This document shows, in pieces, positions 20,295 to 31,045 of a stretch of 62,000 bases of DNA (positions are counted from its first letter, which is position 1; every line of letters starts with the position of its first letter). Source of the stretch: Adiantum capillus-veneris. Its lineage: Eukaryota; Streptophyta; Polypodiopsida; Polypodiales; Pteridaceae. The stretch covers positions 85,716,087 through 85,778,086 of the forward strand of contig CM043966.1 in the NCBI GenBank assembly GCA_014529385.2, written 5' to 3'. A program made the translations under genes and the position numbers. A model generated the notes under the pieces. That model worked only from the letters and a program-made list of their open reading frames with translations. It ran no database searches and was not told the DNA's origin.

Positions 20295-20789
20295 TTTGGA
20301 AGTGTTCTGCATTACTCAAGGAAAGAACCACAAGAATTTTTTTTTGCTTGTTGCAATCGCACGAACCCAAGTTTACTTGGACGTGGCGATTCCTAATCGT
20401 GTTTTGTTGAAGAGTGACAGGAATCCCAAGAAAGAAGGGCTTGTCCACCCTCCCCTTGTGTCTCTTTTCACTCATTGAGAGCGGACCGTGCACTTAGAGG
20501 CCGGCCAATCGACGCGAGGTGGGAAAAAGCAACCTTGGTGTGAGCGCAAGGCCTCTAAGGGGTGCGCCCGCAGAAAAGGGTAGAACTCGGGTGAAGAGAA
20601 GATCCTTCTCAAACACAGATTGCAAGCGAAAGAAGACCTCAAGAACCTCAAGAACCCAAGATTCTCACGAATCAAGGACCTCAAGAACCTCAAGACCCTC
20701 AAGAACCTCAAGACCCTCAAGAACCCAAGTTCCTCGTGAACTTAAGAACCCAAGACCCCCAAGAACCCACAAGAACCCACGACTTCCGA

Positions 20790-22371
20790 ATGATATCACT
20801 CGAAGCGGAATGGATACTTCGCTTGGAGGTGATGAGCATGAGAGAGGCGAAGAAGAATTTTCCTCACCAGGAGGTTTTTCCGACCCTTCCCCATCTACGA
20901 CAAAGATTGCACGAACTCCTATGGAAGAGTTGGAACAAGAAAGAGAATCAGACAAAAAAGCCTACGAAGAAGACATGGCAGCCATCGAGCTTAAGTACCA
21001 AGAAAGAATGGCAACCATAGCGCGCGAGAGCAAAGCAAGACAAGCAGATTTTGATCGCGAGATGAAAGCACAAAAAGAAAAGAGCGGCCAATACATGAAA
21101 GAGTTCTTGCGACTCTTTTCTATTGTGCAGGCGCAGTTCGCACAAGATCAGGAAAAGGAGACTCTCTCAGTATCTACTTCTCCACAACATGACACACAAG
21201 ATTTGCATGATTGTGTGAAGCATGATGATGATTTGGATGACAATGACTTGCATGATGATTTGAAGCACAATGATAAGCATGATGATTTGGATGCCAATGA
21301 TTTACATAATGATTTGGATGACAATGACAAGCATGATGATTTGCAAGATCAAGATGTGATTTCTCACAAGCATGATGATTTGCATGATCAAGATGTGATT
21401 TCTCACAAGCATGATGAGCTGCATGAAGACGAAGTGATTGTTCACAAGGATGATGTGTTAGTTGATGCTTTTTCTAGCGAGCTAACCTCGTTGTAGATTC
21501 GATCAATCACGAAGAACCGATCTTGGCTTTCGAGTCGAGGTCCAAATAACCCCCACAGGATGATTCGATCATTCAAGACGAACCGATCTTGGCTCTCGAG
21601 CCTTGGTCCAAAAAACCATCACAGGAAGTATTGTGTGTTCGCATGATTGATACGCACGCATTGTTCGAGTGTTTCATTCGTGAAGGTTTCCTGCATTTTA
21701 GTCAGCATCGTTATGTGATCCCTTTTACTAGGCATGACATATTGTATGTTGAGCACGTTTCTCTCATGGATGAGCACGGATGTATGCGGATTGTTCATGA
21801 AAAGCTGAAAAGTTTGTATGTCAGGAAGTCACATTCCATGTCTCTTCCTTGGCATGACACAGTTTCCGAAAGAGCACATGATTGTATGGACACCAAGCAT
21901 GGGCATCTCCATTGTGATTTGCCACAGTTGATTGATTTCGATCAAATAGAAAAGATTCGACCACATTGTTTGCATGTGTTTGATGAACGGGTTGTCACTC
22001 CGTCTCTATGTTCGTCTACATTGCATACACAGTCTTTAGAGAAGACAAGATTTTTTTCCTTCACTTTACATGGAATGGGTATTTTCATGGTTTTGTGTTG
22101 GAGATTGAATCAGGAATTTTCAGCCATGGAGATTCTTGAAGACGAAAGAAGTAGGACTCTAGACGAAGTTGAAGCAAGAAAGGAGATTCAGAAGACTTTG
22201 TGTCGCTTTCGGCGCGGCCCAAAGAAGCAAGCGTTGCAGACCTTTATGAAGTTCAAGTACCGCTCAACCCACACATCAGAGTGGGCTGGCGAAGAGTCCC
22301 TTCTAGGATTCCGGATGCTATTGGCGACCTCCCTCAACGCCATACAGTGCGGTACCAGTACCTCACTTTGA
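20790..22371 (+). pseudogene. L2 copy C ORF, frameshifted
   Basis: Same design as copy B: N-terminus (GMDTSLGGDEHERGEEEF), coiled-coil stretch (20920-21150), Asp/His repeats (21190-21450) and the unrecognised C-terminal domain. A two-base loss just after the ATG at 20790 puts it out of frame with the rest. One base is missing near 21480, and a TAA lies near 21546. The C-terminal domain is open again from 21589 to 22371. Confidence 0.78.
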
Positions 22372-22382
22372 AAAGGAGGGGA

Positions 22383-23655
22383 TGTCACGTGACACATCCC
22401 AACCCTGTGTCCGTGGACAAGCTACACCACACCAAGGTTCAGTTAGTCCGATCAAGTTAGATTAGCAGTGATATGGCACTTTTGTGAGTCTATTCGTAGA
22501 CCGTGCATGCCCAATCACTTAGCATAGATTCATATCCTCCGGTTGCACACAGCATGATCATCGGAATTCCCATCAGAATCCATTAGCATCAGTTAGGGGA
22601 ATTTTCCAGTGCATTTAGCCTATTTTCCTATTTATTGGTTATTTTCACTTATTATATATAAGTGACTTTCCAACAAAAGTAGGTAGGGCAATTTTGCTAA
22701 GTTAATATATAAGCAAACCCAAGTTAGCACTAAATGGCAGAAGAGGCAGCAGGAGCACCTTGCTCAACAGGCAACTTCTCAGCAAAACCTTGGTGGATTC
22801 CCTCTGAGCAAGATCCCAAGCCTTGGCGTTTTCTCCAAGCAGCAGATTCCTATCCCTAGCGCTTTCAACAGCATTCATCGCCGGAAAGCCAAGCCCTTGG
22901 CGTTTTTGCATCAGATCGTCGCCGGAAAGACCATCACATGCCTTGCGTTTTTCACATGCCGAGCTTTTTTGGAAATGCAAGATCAGCTAGCATTTTTGGT
23001 CAACCCCAGTCTCTAGCGTTTTGGATTTCAGCAATAGAAAAAGTAGCAGATTCAGACCACAAGAAGTAGATGATTCAGCCCCGTAAAGATCATCAGTTTT
23101 CAGCCATGAAGAACCTCAGTTATCAGCCCTAAAACGCAGATCTGCAGCAGTCAGAAACGCAGATTTTCAGCCTATGGAATAGCAGCAGATCAGCCCCAGG
23201 TTGGTTGCAGGAGTTCCCCCAGTTTCAGCCATAAAAACGCAGCCAAAACAGTCATTTTCAGCCACCAAGAAGACCATGAAAACAGCAGATAAAAGATCTC
23301 AGATTTCAGCCATCAAGTCGCCGTCGTCATCACCGTCGTCGTCATCGGTATAGTCCCATTGCATCAGTCCATTGCATTTGCATTGTACGCATTTGTGCAA
23401 TCAAGTAGACCACTTTCGCCAACGAGAGTGGGGCCTTCGGAGGAGGGTTTTACAACCTCTCCGGTGTCGTATCTCTTCTCTCTCCTTCTCTCAGTCTCAT
23501 TCACTTGCACGCACAATCCACTCACTTTGTTCGTGATCATAGCACTCTCCATAAGACGGAAAGCCCTCTCTTTCCCTAAGAACTAAAAGGAACCTTGAAC
23601 AAATAAACATAACTAATCTTGAGAAAATACAACATTCATTCCGCTGCACCTAACA
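22383..23655 (+). repeat. L2 copy C 3' LTR
   Basis: 1273 bp from TGTCACGTGACACATCCC to GCACCTAACA. The stem-loop at about 23408-23429 carries changes that still pair through G-U. Confidence 0.9.
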
Positions 23656-23661
23656 TTGGGA

Positions 23662-24118
23662 TGTCACATGACACATCCAAACCCTATGTGTCCGTGGACA
23701 AGCTACACCACACCAAGGTTCAGTCAGTTCAATCAAGTCTAGATTAGCAGTGATCTGGCACTTTTGTGAGTCTATTCGTAGACCGTGCATGCCCAGTCAC
23801 TTAGCATAGATGCATATCCTCCGGTTGCACACAGCATGATCATCGGAATTCCCATCAGAACCCGTTAGCATCAGTTAGGGGAATTTTCCAGTGCATTTAG
23901 CCTATTTTCCTATTTATTGGGATTTTCACTTATTATTTTTAAGTGACTTTCCTACAAAAGTAAGTAGCGCAATTTTGCTAAGTTTCTATATAAGCAAACC
24001 CAACTTAGCACTAAATGGCAGAAGAGGCAGCAAGAGCTTCCCGCTCAACAGGCCACTTCTCAGCAGAACCTCCCTCGCGCAATACATCCTCGCCATCTCC
24101 ATCTCTTGCCTTGGCGAT
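23662..24118 (+). repeat. L2 copy D 5' LTR, left part
   Basis: It starts TGTCACATGACACATCC and runs to the G2 insertion point. Together with 32593-33301 it makes a complete LTR of about 1166 bp. The TATA-like TCTATATAAGC lies at about 23986. Confidence 0.9.
24114..24118 (+). repeat. G2 target site duplication GCGAT, left copy
   Basis: GCGAT precedes the G2 LTR and is repeated at 32588-32592. The uninterrupted form TTGGCGATTCCTACCAC is found in the other LTR of copy D at about 37161-37177. Confidence 0.93.
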
Positions 24119-25660
24119 TGTCACCAGGAGGTGTATTTTTCCTGTTGCCTTCCATAAATAAGTATTAGATATATTTATTTTATTTTTACTTGTTTGTCCC
24201 AAAACCCTTGAAAAGGTGCAAGTGGACATTGCATGGCCAGTGTGAAACGGCTGCAGCCAAATGGGTTTCTCACATCGGGGATCTAGGTCGGTCAGACAGG
24301 GACTGCCCGGGCCAGTTAGCACTGAATTCTGATGAGTATGGAAGCTCGTGTGCGCCAAACTGGAATTTGGGCCACTCGTCAAGTCACTGCAACTTTATAA
24401 GTTGAAAGGGGCCAGTAAATTAACCCACATTGTAGATGTTGGTCAAATGGTAGTCTTCAATGATGGTCAGGAGACCGATAGGGACGCCATGGAAGCATCT
24501 CCTAAAATTTAGGGAACTGCTATTTTTGAACGGAAAATGTGTTCGCGTCATTAGCTCTGGAATGACAAGGGGAACATTTTATTGCTCTGCTGCCAAGTCA
24601 ACTGACGCACCAGTTGAGATATTTTTAGCAGGGAAAGCCCAAACTCGGAAACTGGGCGACGTGTCAGCCTATGAGCGATTCTGCCACTCTGGGAGGCAAA
24701 AACGAGCTACATATCAACAAAGGGGGCGCCATTTTCAGCCTGAGGTGGATAGTAGCAGGTACAGAAGCTATGGAATGCTTACCTTGCCCTCTATGCACAG
24801 TATGGTGACGGGAGTGATGCCCCGCACGCTACATACTGCTCTCTTTCTACCCTACGTACAGTATGTTATGCCCCACTAGTGGGCTTCTCATTTGACCTAT
24901 GTACAGTTCTGGGGGTTTATGCGCGTTTGCCAAGGCAAGAGCCTTTTGAACAGGAACCGGATTAGCTAATTGCTAATCCCAAACAGGTACGCACAGTTCC
25001 ATCACGAAAGATTGCGAGTTTGGAGAGTTTTCTCGCATGAAAACTCGTCCAATTCACAGGGGAACTGTCCCATTGCGTGCGGGAGCCCTTGTGACACGCG
25101 TAGGCATGTTCGCTCCGCTAAAAACGATCCGAAACAGGGAATTACAGCCTGCTGTGTTTTTCTGCAGGTTTAGGGTTTCGCACCTAAACTGCAAGGGAAC
25201 ATCGGGGGAGCCTCGTGAGAGCCTTGGGATGCGTGTATAGGCTTTTGGGCTCCCGGCAGTGAAAAACAGAGAATTACAGCCCGCTGAATTTCTGTGACAG
25301 CTCACCAGAAAGCTTCCAGATAGCGAGGGAATCCGTCCTAGACAGGTGTTTTTGACCTACAGGGGTTTTTGCGCCGTTATGTTGCCAAAATCAGGTCGAA
25401 AACCTGCGTTTTCAGCCCTCGCCAGGTTTGGACAGCTTTGTGAAAGCTGGTGCAAAGTGGTCGGATCGTCTACTTTAATTTGAATAAAGAAATACCGAAA
25501 GGGGCGCCAGTCTTTGGGGCCTACAGGGTGTCGGTCTCGTGTGCGCAGTGACATTCTAGTCGCTGGACGCAACTGTGTTCTCTTCCCTTCTCAGTGCTCT
25601 GTGTAAAGTTAACAGGTAATTGAAATAGTACCGCCCTCTACGTTGTATAGGCCGGTTATA
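24119..25660 (+). repeat. G2 5' LTR
   Basis: 1542 bp, TGTCACCAGGAGG to GGCCGGTTATA. It contains AATAAAGAAATACCGAAAGG then GGCGCC at about 25483-25510, the block shared with the G1 and E1 LTRs. Confidence 0.94.
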
Positions 25661-25678
25661 TGGTTCCATCGACGGGAT
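25661..25678 (+). other. Primer binding site region of G2
   Basis: TGGTTCCATCGACGGGAT begins directly at the LTR end. The TGG start fits the CCA end of a tRNA, but the sequence is not the initiator tRNA-Met site used by L2. I cannot name the tRNA. Confidence 0.6.
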
Positions 25679-25745
25679 AGTCACTTTTTCTTCAAAAAGT
25701 GCAGCGTGGATTGTTGTGGGTAAAAGCAACACAGAGCTTGTCGAT

Positions 25746-28700
25746 ATGGCAGAGAAGAGAGACCAAATACCTGAAGAGGGATCTTCCTCACATGGCACAG
25801 AGAAAATTCCTTCAATTCTTCAAGAAGAGGACAGGTTGTTTAGAACTCAACTGCGTTGTTGCATGGACATGTTTCAGCAGTTGGCTAACAACCCAAGGAG
25901 GCAGGAATTCTTACAGGCTCCGACACAGGGTTTTCAGCCTCCTACACAGGGCATGACTGAGCCGTTGCAGGAAAAGGAGATTTCCAATGCGCAGAGGACT
26001 CATGATGCTCGAGGGAAAGCCCATGTGGTTGAGCAACTGGCGGTGTCCAATGATCCAAAGCAACTTGCTTTAGCTGGACAGGAACCGTTTGTGAATGGTC
26101 AAGGGAGCAATGAACAGGCTATGCGTCAGACCCTTCCATTACCTAATACTTACCCTGGTTATTTTGGAGGTGGTTCAGTGTTTCAAGCTATGGCTAGACC
26201 TTCCATAGGTTATATGCCAGGGAATGTGTTCGGGACAATGCAAACAGGCATGGGTAACCCTATGTACGCGAACATGGGTGTCCAACCAGGTTTTCAAGGT
26301 GCCTATGGCCAGTTTCGAGTGCCTGGAACACAATTTGGTATGGCTGGTTTTTCGCAGCCATACGTACAAAATGCAGATATGACAGGGAAAACAGTTGATG
26401 CGAGTGCTGGAATGAACACTCATGGAGCACCACTGTTACAGGCACCTGTTTATGATAATGTGGCTCCTTTGAGTCAGCCTAAGGATTACAAGGAAGGTGG
26501 GCAGGGAGTAAAGTTTGAAACTTTCAGAGGAACTGAGGACCAATTAAAGGCTTTGACCTTTATACAGCAGTTCGATGCAGCTTATGCTGGAGGCAACTTC
26601 ACGGAATCTTCAAAGATACGCAAGGCTGCCACTTTCTTGAAAGGGAATGCGCTTCAATGGTGGACCGCATTGTTGAACCAGGGTCAAGCCCCAACAACGT
26701 GGGTCCAATTCAAACAACTTTTTGCGCCTGCATGGTTGACAAACACTTTTGAAGTGGATGTGATGACGGAATGGCACGAGTTGAATGCTAAACAGTGTGC
26801 GGATCTGGAAGAGTACAATAAACGGTTTTGGGCCGCACTGTTGCCAGTCACCTTTTACAGGTTTGTGCCTTTGTCAGAACAAATTGAGAAGTACTGTTGC
26901 GGATTGCCCAAGAAAATCAGGGACTACTGCACAAAGACTACTGTCATGAATATGTTTCAGTTGATAGAGAATGCAAGAGTGGCCAGCAATCTGTCGAAGG
27001 GAGATTCCGATGGATTTAATAGCCACAAGAAAGGGTCCCAGGGCAAACAGTTTTCAGCCAAGGGCAATGTTGCAGCAAAGCCTTCTGAGTCTCCTGCAAA
27101 GAAGCCCTCCACTCAAGAAGCTGATACGTCCAAGAAGCAGTCTAAATCTTCTTCGGAACGAGGACAAGGACAAAAAAGGCATTTTTCTGGCAAAACTTTT
27201 CAAGAAAGGAAAGCTCTTAGGGAGGCCCAGAAATGCTACATTTGTGAACAGGAAGGACACTTTGCAAATGAGTGCCCACAGAAGAAGTCACAGGATAAGG
27301 ATGACAAGTCAGACCATAAAGAGAAGAAGCCAAAGCCTAGTGCAGGACTTGTTCCAGATTTGGTTGGAGATCAGCCAAACACAGATGCCACGGAGCTGTG
27401 CAGAGCTTGGGGCAAAGTTAGAGACCAGACAGTGCTGGTTTTCTTTGATCCAGGAGCCCGTGCAAATTTCATATCACCAGAATTGGCATCAAAGTTGGGC
27501 ATTCGTGCAGAGGAGATGGGTATGACAGGCGAAGCAGGTTTGGCATGCCCAGAACATTCAGAGCCTATTACTCCCATTCTTGGAAAGCTTCGTCTGCACA
27601 TTCAGAGCTATGTGGATGCGGAAGAATTTCATATTATGCCGCTTGAGGGCTGTGATGTGTTATTGGGTATCCCATGGTGTTACAGGTTGCATGCTATGGT
27701 GGATACTTACAACAAAAAGATTACCCTTGTACATAGAGGAAAGACTCATGTCCTTGATGTAAAGCTTAAAGGCGAATCTGTTCCAGTTGTTTCTGCTTCT
27801 GCTATTTCATCTGTAATAAAGAATCATCTTTCTGCGTACCTGATCTTTGCAAAAGAAGTACCTCAAGTTGTATCTAATTTGTCTACCTTAGATAAAGACA
27901 GGTCAACTTTTTTGAGTGGTTTCAGTGATTGTTTTTCGGACTCTTTGCCAGGGGAGTTACCTCCTGAGAGACCTGAGGATCATACTATAGATATTGTGCC
28001 AGGTTCTAGTCCACCGAATAGACCACCATACAGGGTTAGTGCAGCCCAGCAGAAAGACATTATCGGTCAGGTCAACGAGCTTTTAGAGAAGGGGCTGATT
28101 CAGCCCAGTTCATCCCCTTTTTGTTCGCCTGTACTCTTAGTGCAGAAGAAGGATGGTTCATGGCGCATGTGCATTGACTATCGTGCCTTGAATAAGAATA
28201 CTATCAAGAACAGGTTCCCCACACCGAGGATAGATGACATTCTTGATCGGCTTGAGGGAGCGTCATTGTTTACAAGAATAGACCTAAAGAGCGGGTATCA
28301 TCAGATACGCATTAGACCAGAAGATGTCCATAAGACTGCGTTCAGGACAACATTTGGTCTCTATGAGTTTCTTGTCATGCCATTTGGTCTCACAAATGCT
28401 CCTGCCACATTTAATAGAATGATGGATAGAATTTTTAGACCACATAGAAACTTCGTGGGTACCTTCTTTGATGACATGATTGTCTACTCAAAGTCTGAAG
28501 AGGAGCATAGGGATCACTTGACCGCAGTTTTCAATGAGCTACGCAAGAATAGGCTACTCATTAATGCGAAGAAAAGTGAGTTCTTTTTGCAAGAGATTCA
28601 CTTCCTTGGGCACATTGTTTCAAAGGATGGGGTACGCATGGATCCCGCTAAAGTGGAAGCAATTAGGTCATGGCTAGACTTGAAGTCCGTACATGACATT

Positions 28701-29129
28701 CGAAGCTTTCTAGGCTTATGTTCCTACTACAAGAGGTTCATCCGAAATTTTGCTGAGATTACTTCTCCACTCCATGCACTGCAAGGAAAAGGAGTTACTT
28801 TCAAGTGGACAGCCAAGGAAATTTTAGCGTTCAAACACTTGAAAGAGAAGCTGACTTCATATCCGGTAATTATTTTGCCAGATCTTTCTAAACCTTTTGT
28901 GGTTCAATGTGATGCGTGTGGCCATAGTCTTGGTGCAGTTCTAATGCAGAATGGCCGAGTAGTCGCATATGAGAGCAGAATTCTTTTGAAGATTAAAAGG
29001 AACTTGCAAGTCTATGAGAAAGAATTGCTGGCAGTAATTCATGCTCTCACTAGTTGGAAACACTATTTGCTAGGGGCTGATTTTGTTGTCCAAACGGATC
29101 ATCAAACCTTGCGATATTTTCTTACATAG
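25746..29129 (+). CDS. G2 gag-pol, open through RNase H, then premature TAG
   Basis: The ATG at 25746 (MAEKRDQIPEEGSSSHGT) is the first in frame after the LTR. Gag has a Gly/Met/Gln-rich N-terminus and a retrotransposon gag core from about residue 270 (FIQQFDAAYAGG, FLKGNALQWW). A CCHC knuckle is at about 497-510 (CYICEQEGHFANEC). The protease site near 568 reads FFDPGARANFIS. RT spans about 780-960 ([43 protein letters not shown]). RNase H runs from about 1050 (CDACGHSLGAVLMQ) to TDHQTLRYFLT. A TAG at 29127-29129 then interrupts a reading frame that continues with family sequence. Gag and pol are one frame with no shift. Confidence 0.92.
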   Translation: MAEKRDQIPEEGSSSHGTEKIPSILQEEDRLFRTQLRCCMDMFQQLANNPRRQEFLQAPTQGFQPPTQGMTEPLQEKEISNAQRTHDARGKAHVVEQLAVSNDPKQLALAGQEPFVNGQGSNEQAMRQTLPLPNTYPGYFGGGSVFQAMARPSIGYMPGNVFGTMQTGMGNPMYANMGVQPGFQGAYGQFRVPGTQFGMAGFSQPYVQNADMTGKTVDASAGMNTHGAPLLQAPVYDNVAPLSQPKDYKEGGQGVKFETFRGTEDQLKALTFIQQFDAAYAGGNFTESSKIRKAATFLKGNALQWWTALLNQGQAPTTWVQFKQLFAPAWLTNTFEVDVMTEWHELNAKQCADLEEYNKRFWAALLPVTFYRFVPLSEQIEKYCCGLPKKIRDYCTKTTVMNMFQLIENARVASNLSKGDSDGFNSHKKGSQGKQFSAKGNVAAKPSESPAKKPSTQEADTSKKQSKSSSERGQGQKRHFSGKTFQERKALREAQKCYICEQEGHFANECPQKKSQDKDDKSDHKEKKPKPSAGLVPDLVGDQPNTDATELCRAWGKVRDQTVLVFFDPGARANFISPELASKLGIRAEEMGMTGEAGLACPEHSEPITPILGKLRLHIQSYVDAEEFHIMPLEGCDVLLGIPWCYRLHAMVDTYNKKITLVHRGKTHVLDVKLKGESVPVVSASAISSVIKNHLSAYLIFAKEVPQVVSNLSTLDKDRSTFLSGFSDCFSDSLPGELPPERPEDHTIDIVPGSSPPNRPPYRVSAAQQKDIIGQVNELLEKGLIQPSSSPFCSPVLLVQKKDGSWRMCIDYRALNKNTIKNRFPTPRIDDILDRLEGASLFTRIDLKSGYHQIRIRPEDVHKTAFRTTFGLYEFLVMPFGLTNAPATFNRMMDRIFRPHRNFVGTFFDDMIVYSKSEEEHRDHLTAVFNELRKNRLLINAKKSEFFLQEIHFLGHIVSKDGVRMDPAKVEAIRSWLDLKSVHDIRSFLGLCSYYKRFIRNFAEITSPLHALQGKGVTFKWTAKEILAFKHLKEKLTSYPVIILPDLSKPFVVQCDACGHSLGAVLMQNGRVVAYESRILLKIKRNLQVYEKELLAVIHALTSWKHYLLGADFVVQTDHQTLRYFLT

Positions 29130-30736
29130 ACGAAGTTGTCTGAGAAGCACATGAGATGGGCAAACATCTTGTCAATGTTCCATTTTCAGATTGTGCATGT
29201 GCAAGGGAAAAAGAACGTGGTGGCTGATGCGTTGTCACGAAAGCCCCAAATTTCAGCAGTGTCAATTCCGTACCATTGTGAACTAGACGAAATGAAGACA
29301 CAATATGTTGAAGATTCAGATTTTGCAAGGATCTATGACCAGCTTGTTGGATGGGCAACATCATGAGCACTATATGCTTAAGAATGATTTTCTCATGATG
29401 CATGGAAAGTTATGCGTTACTAAACAGTTACGGCCAAAGATTTTGATGGAAAGTCATGCTCCACCTTATGCTGGGCATCGTGGAATTGATGCGACAGTGA
29501 AAGGGGTTGAGGCATTCTTCTATTGGCCAGCTTTGCGTCAAGATGTTGACACATTTGTAAGATCATGCTTAGTATGCCAAAAAGTCAAATTTGACAGACA
29601 AAAGCAACCGGGATTGTTGCAACCATTGCCGATCCCTGATAGGCCATGGGAAAGTATAGCAATGGACTTTATCTTTGATCTTCCAAGGACGCAAACAGGA
29701 AATGATGGGATTTGGACTATCATTTGTAGGTTCAGTAAGCAGGCCCATTTCATTCCTGTTAGGAAGAAGATAAAGCCAGAACACATGGTCAAGATATTCA
29801 TGAGCAATATCTTTAAATATCATGGGATGCCTCAGTCAATTGTGAGTCAGGGATCCACGTATGACGAGTCTTTTCTGGAAGGCATTGTTTGAGAATATGG
29901 GCACTACGCTCAAGTTCTCTTCTTCGTTTCATCCGCAAACTGATGGACAGTCAGAAGAGGCAAATTCTACTGTCTTGGACCTGCTCAAATGTTATGTCTC
30001 AGAGCACAAGGCAACTTGGGAACACCATCTCCCATTGGTTGAATATGTTTACAATAACACTGTGCATACATCAACAGGTAAGGCACCATTTGAGATAGTG
30101 GAAGGAGGAAAGAAAGTCCCACCCATTTTGCAGACTAAGGACAAGATATTTGAGGCAAACAAGTATGTGCAAGATATGGATGAAACATACAGGAAGATAA
30201 AGATTGCTCTTGAGAAAACTTAGGCTAAGCAAAAGAAAGCTGTTGATCGTCACCGTCGTGAACTTGTATTTTCACTTGGTGATTGGGTACTTTTGCGCTT
30301 TGAAAAGGCGAGGTTAAGGAAAAGGAAAGGCAAGGAACGCTTGTTTCCTAAGCTTAGTATGCGATATTATGGTCCTTTTCAAATTTCATAAAAGATCAAC
30401 GATGTAGCTTACAGGTTAAAGCTACCAGAAGGCTGGAAAATACATAATGCTTTTCATGTCAGCCTTCTAAGGCCCTTTGTTGGTGATGTGCCAAAGAATA
30501 TGCTTGATGAGGAACAACCCGAAGTGGAAGAATTGGATGAAATCCTTGTTCCTGAACAGATATTGGCACATAAAGAAAGAAAGGTTAGAGGAAAGGTTGC
30601 AAGACGCTATTTGGTGAAGTTCAAGAACTATCCATCATTAGATGCCAAATGGATGGAAGAGTCTGAATTGCTTGATTCACCTCAACTATTGCAATTGTAT
30701 CTTGAAGCCTTTCAAATGGAACCCACAGTGACTTGA
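29130..30736 (+). pseudogene. G2 RNase H end, integrase and chromodomain, broken
   Basis: After the TAG the same frame runs to about 29366 (VHVQGKKNVVADALSRKP, the RNase H end and connection). It shifts to another frame for the HHCC integrase domain (RSCLVCQKVKFDR) and the first catalytic Asp (AMDFIFDLP). A short deletion near 29850 shifts the frame again within the second catalytic Asp motif. The rest (FSSSFHPQTDGQSEEAN, then VYNNTVHTS) has stops near 30222 and 30388. The chromodomain end (RRYLVKFKNYPSLDAKWMEE) is open to the stop at 30734-30736. Confidence 0.9.
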
Positions 30737-31030
30737 TGCAGCCTTTTTGGAGCAAGGCAAGAGCATGGTTCATGATGCTCAAGAGAGTAGTTAAGCAATT
30801 GTATCTACTATTTCCATACAGAATTTAGCTAGAGAAGTTTGTGCTCAAGAGTACACTAGAAGACTTCTATGCTTGATATATGTGTCGTAGCCAGGTTGGT
30901 GGGATTGTTTAATCGTCCAACGCTACATTTCCGGAAGCATGTATATCTTAGATTCCCATCATAGAATATATGTGATATGAGGAGATATCTGCATGTATTA
31001 TTGGCATGCAAGCGAGGTCGCTTGCAGTAT

Positions 31031-31045
31031 TTCAAGGGTGGGGTG
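31031..31045 (+). other. Polypurine tract of G2
   Basis: TTCAAGGGTGGGGTG lies just before the 3' LTR. It is purine-rich but interrupted by T. Confidence 0.65.

Larger units (their letters stand above)
19153..23655 (+). mobile_element. L2 copy C (plus)
   Basis: Complete in outline: LTR (19153-20260), primer site (20283-20294), leader, broken ORF (20790-22371), polypurine tract and LTR (22383-23655). The first LTR is shared with B. The last LTR is followed after only six bases by the 5' LTR of copy D. Confidence 0.88.
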
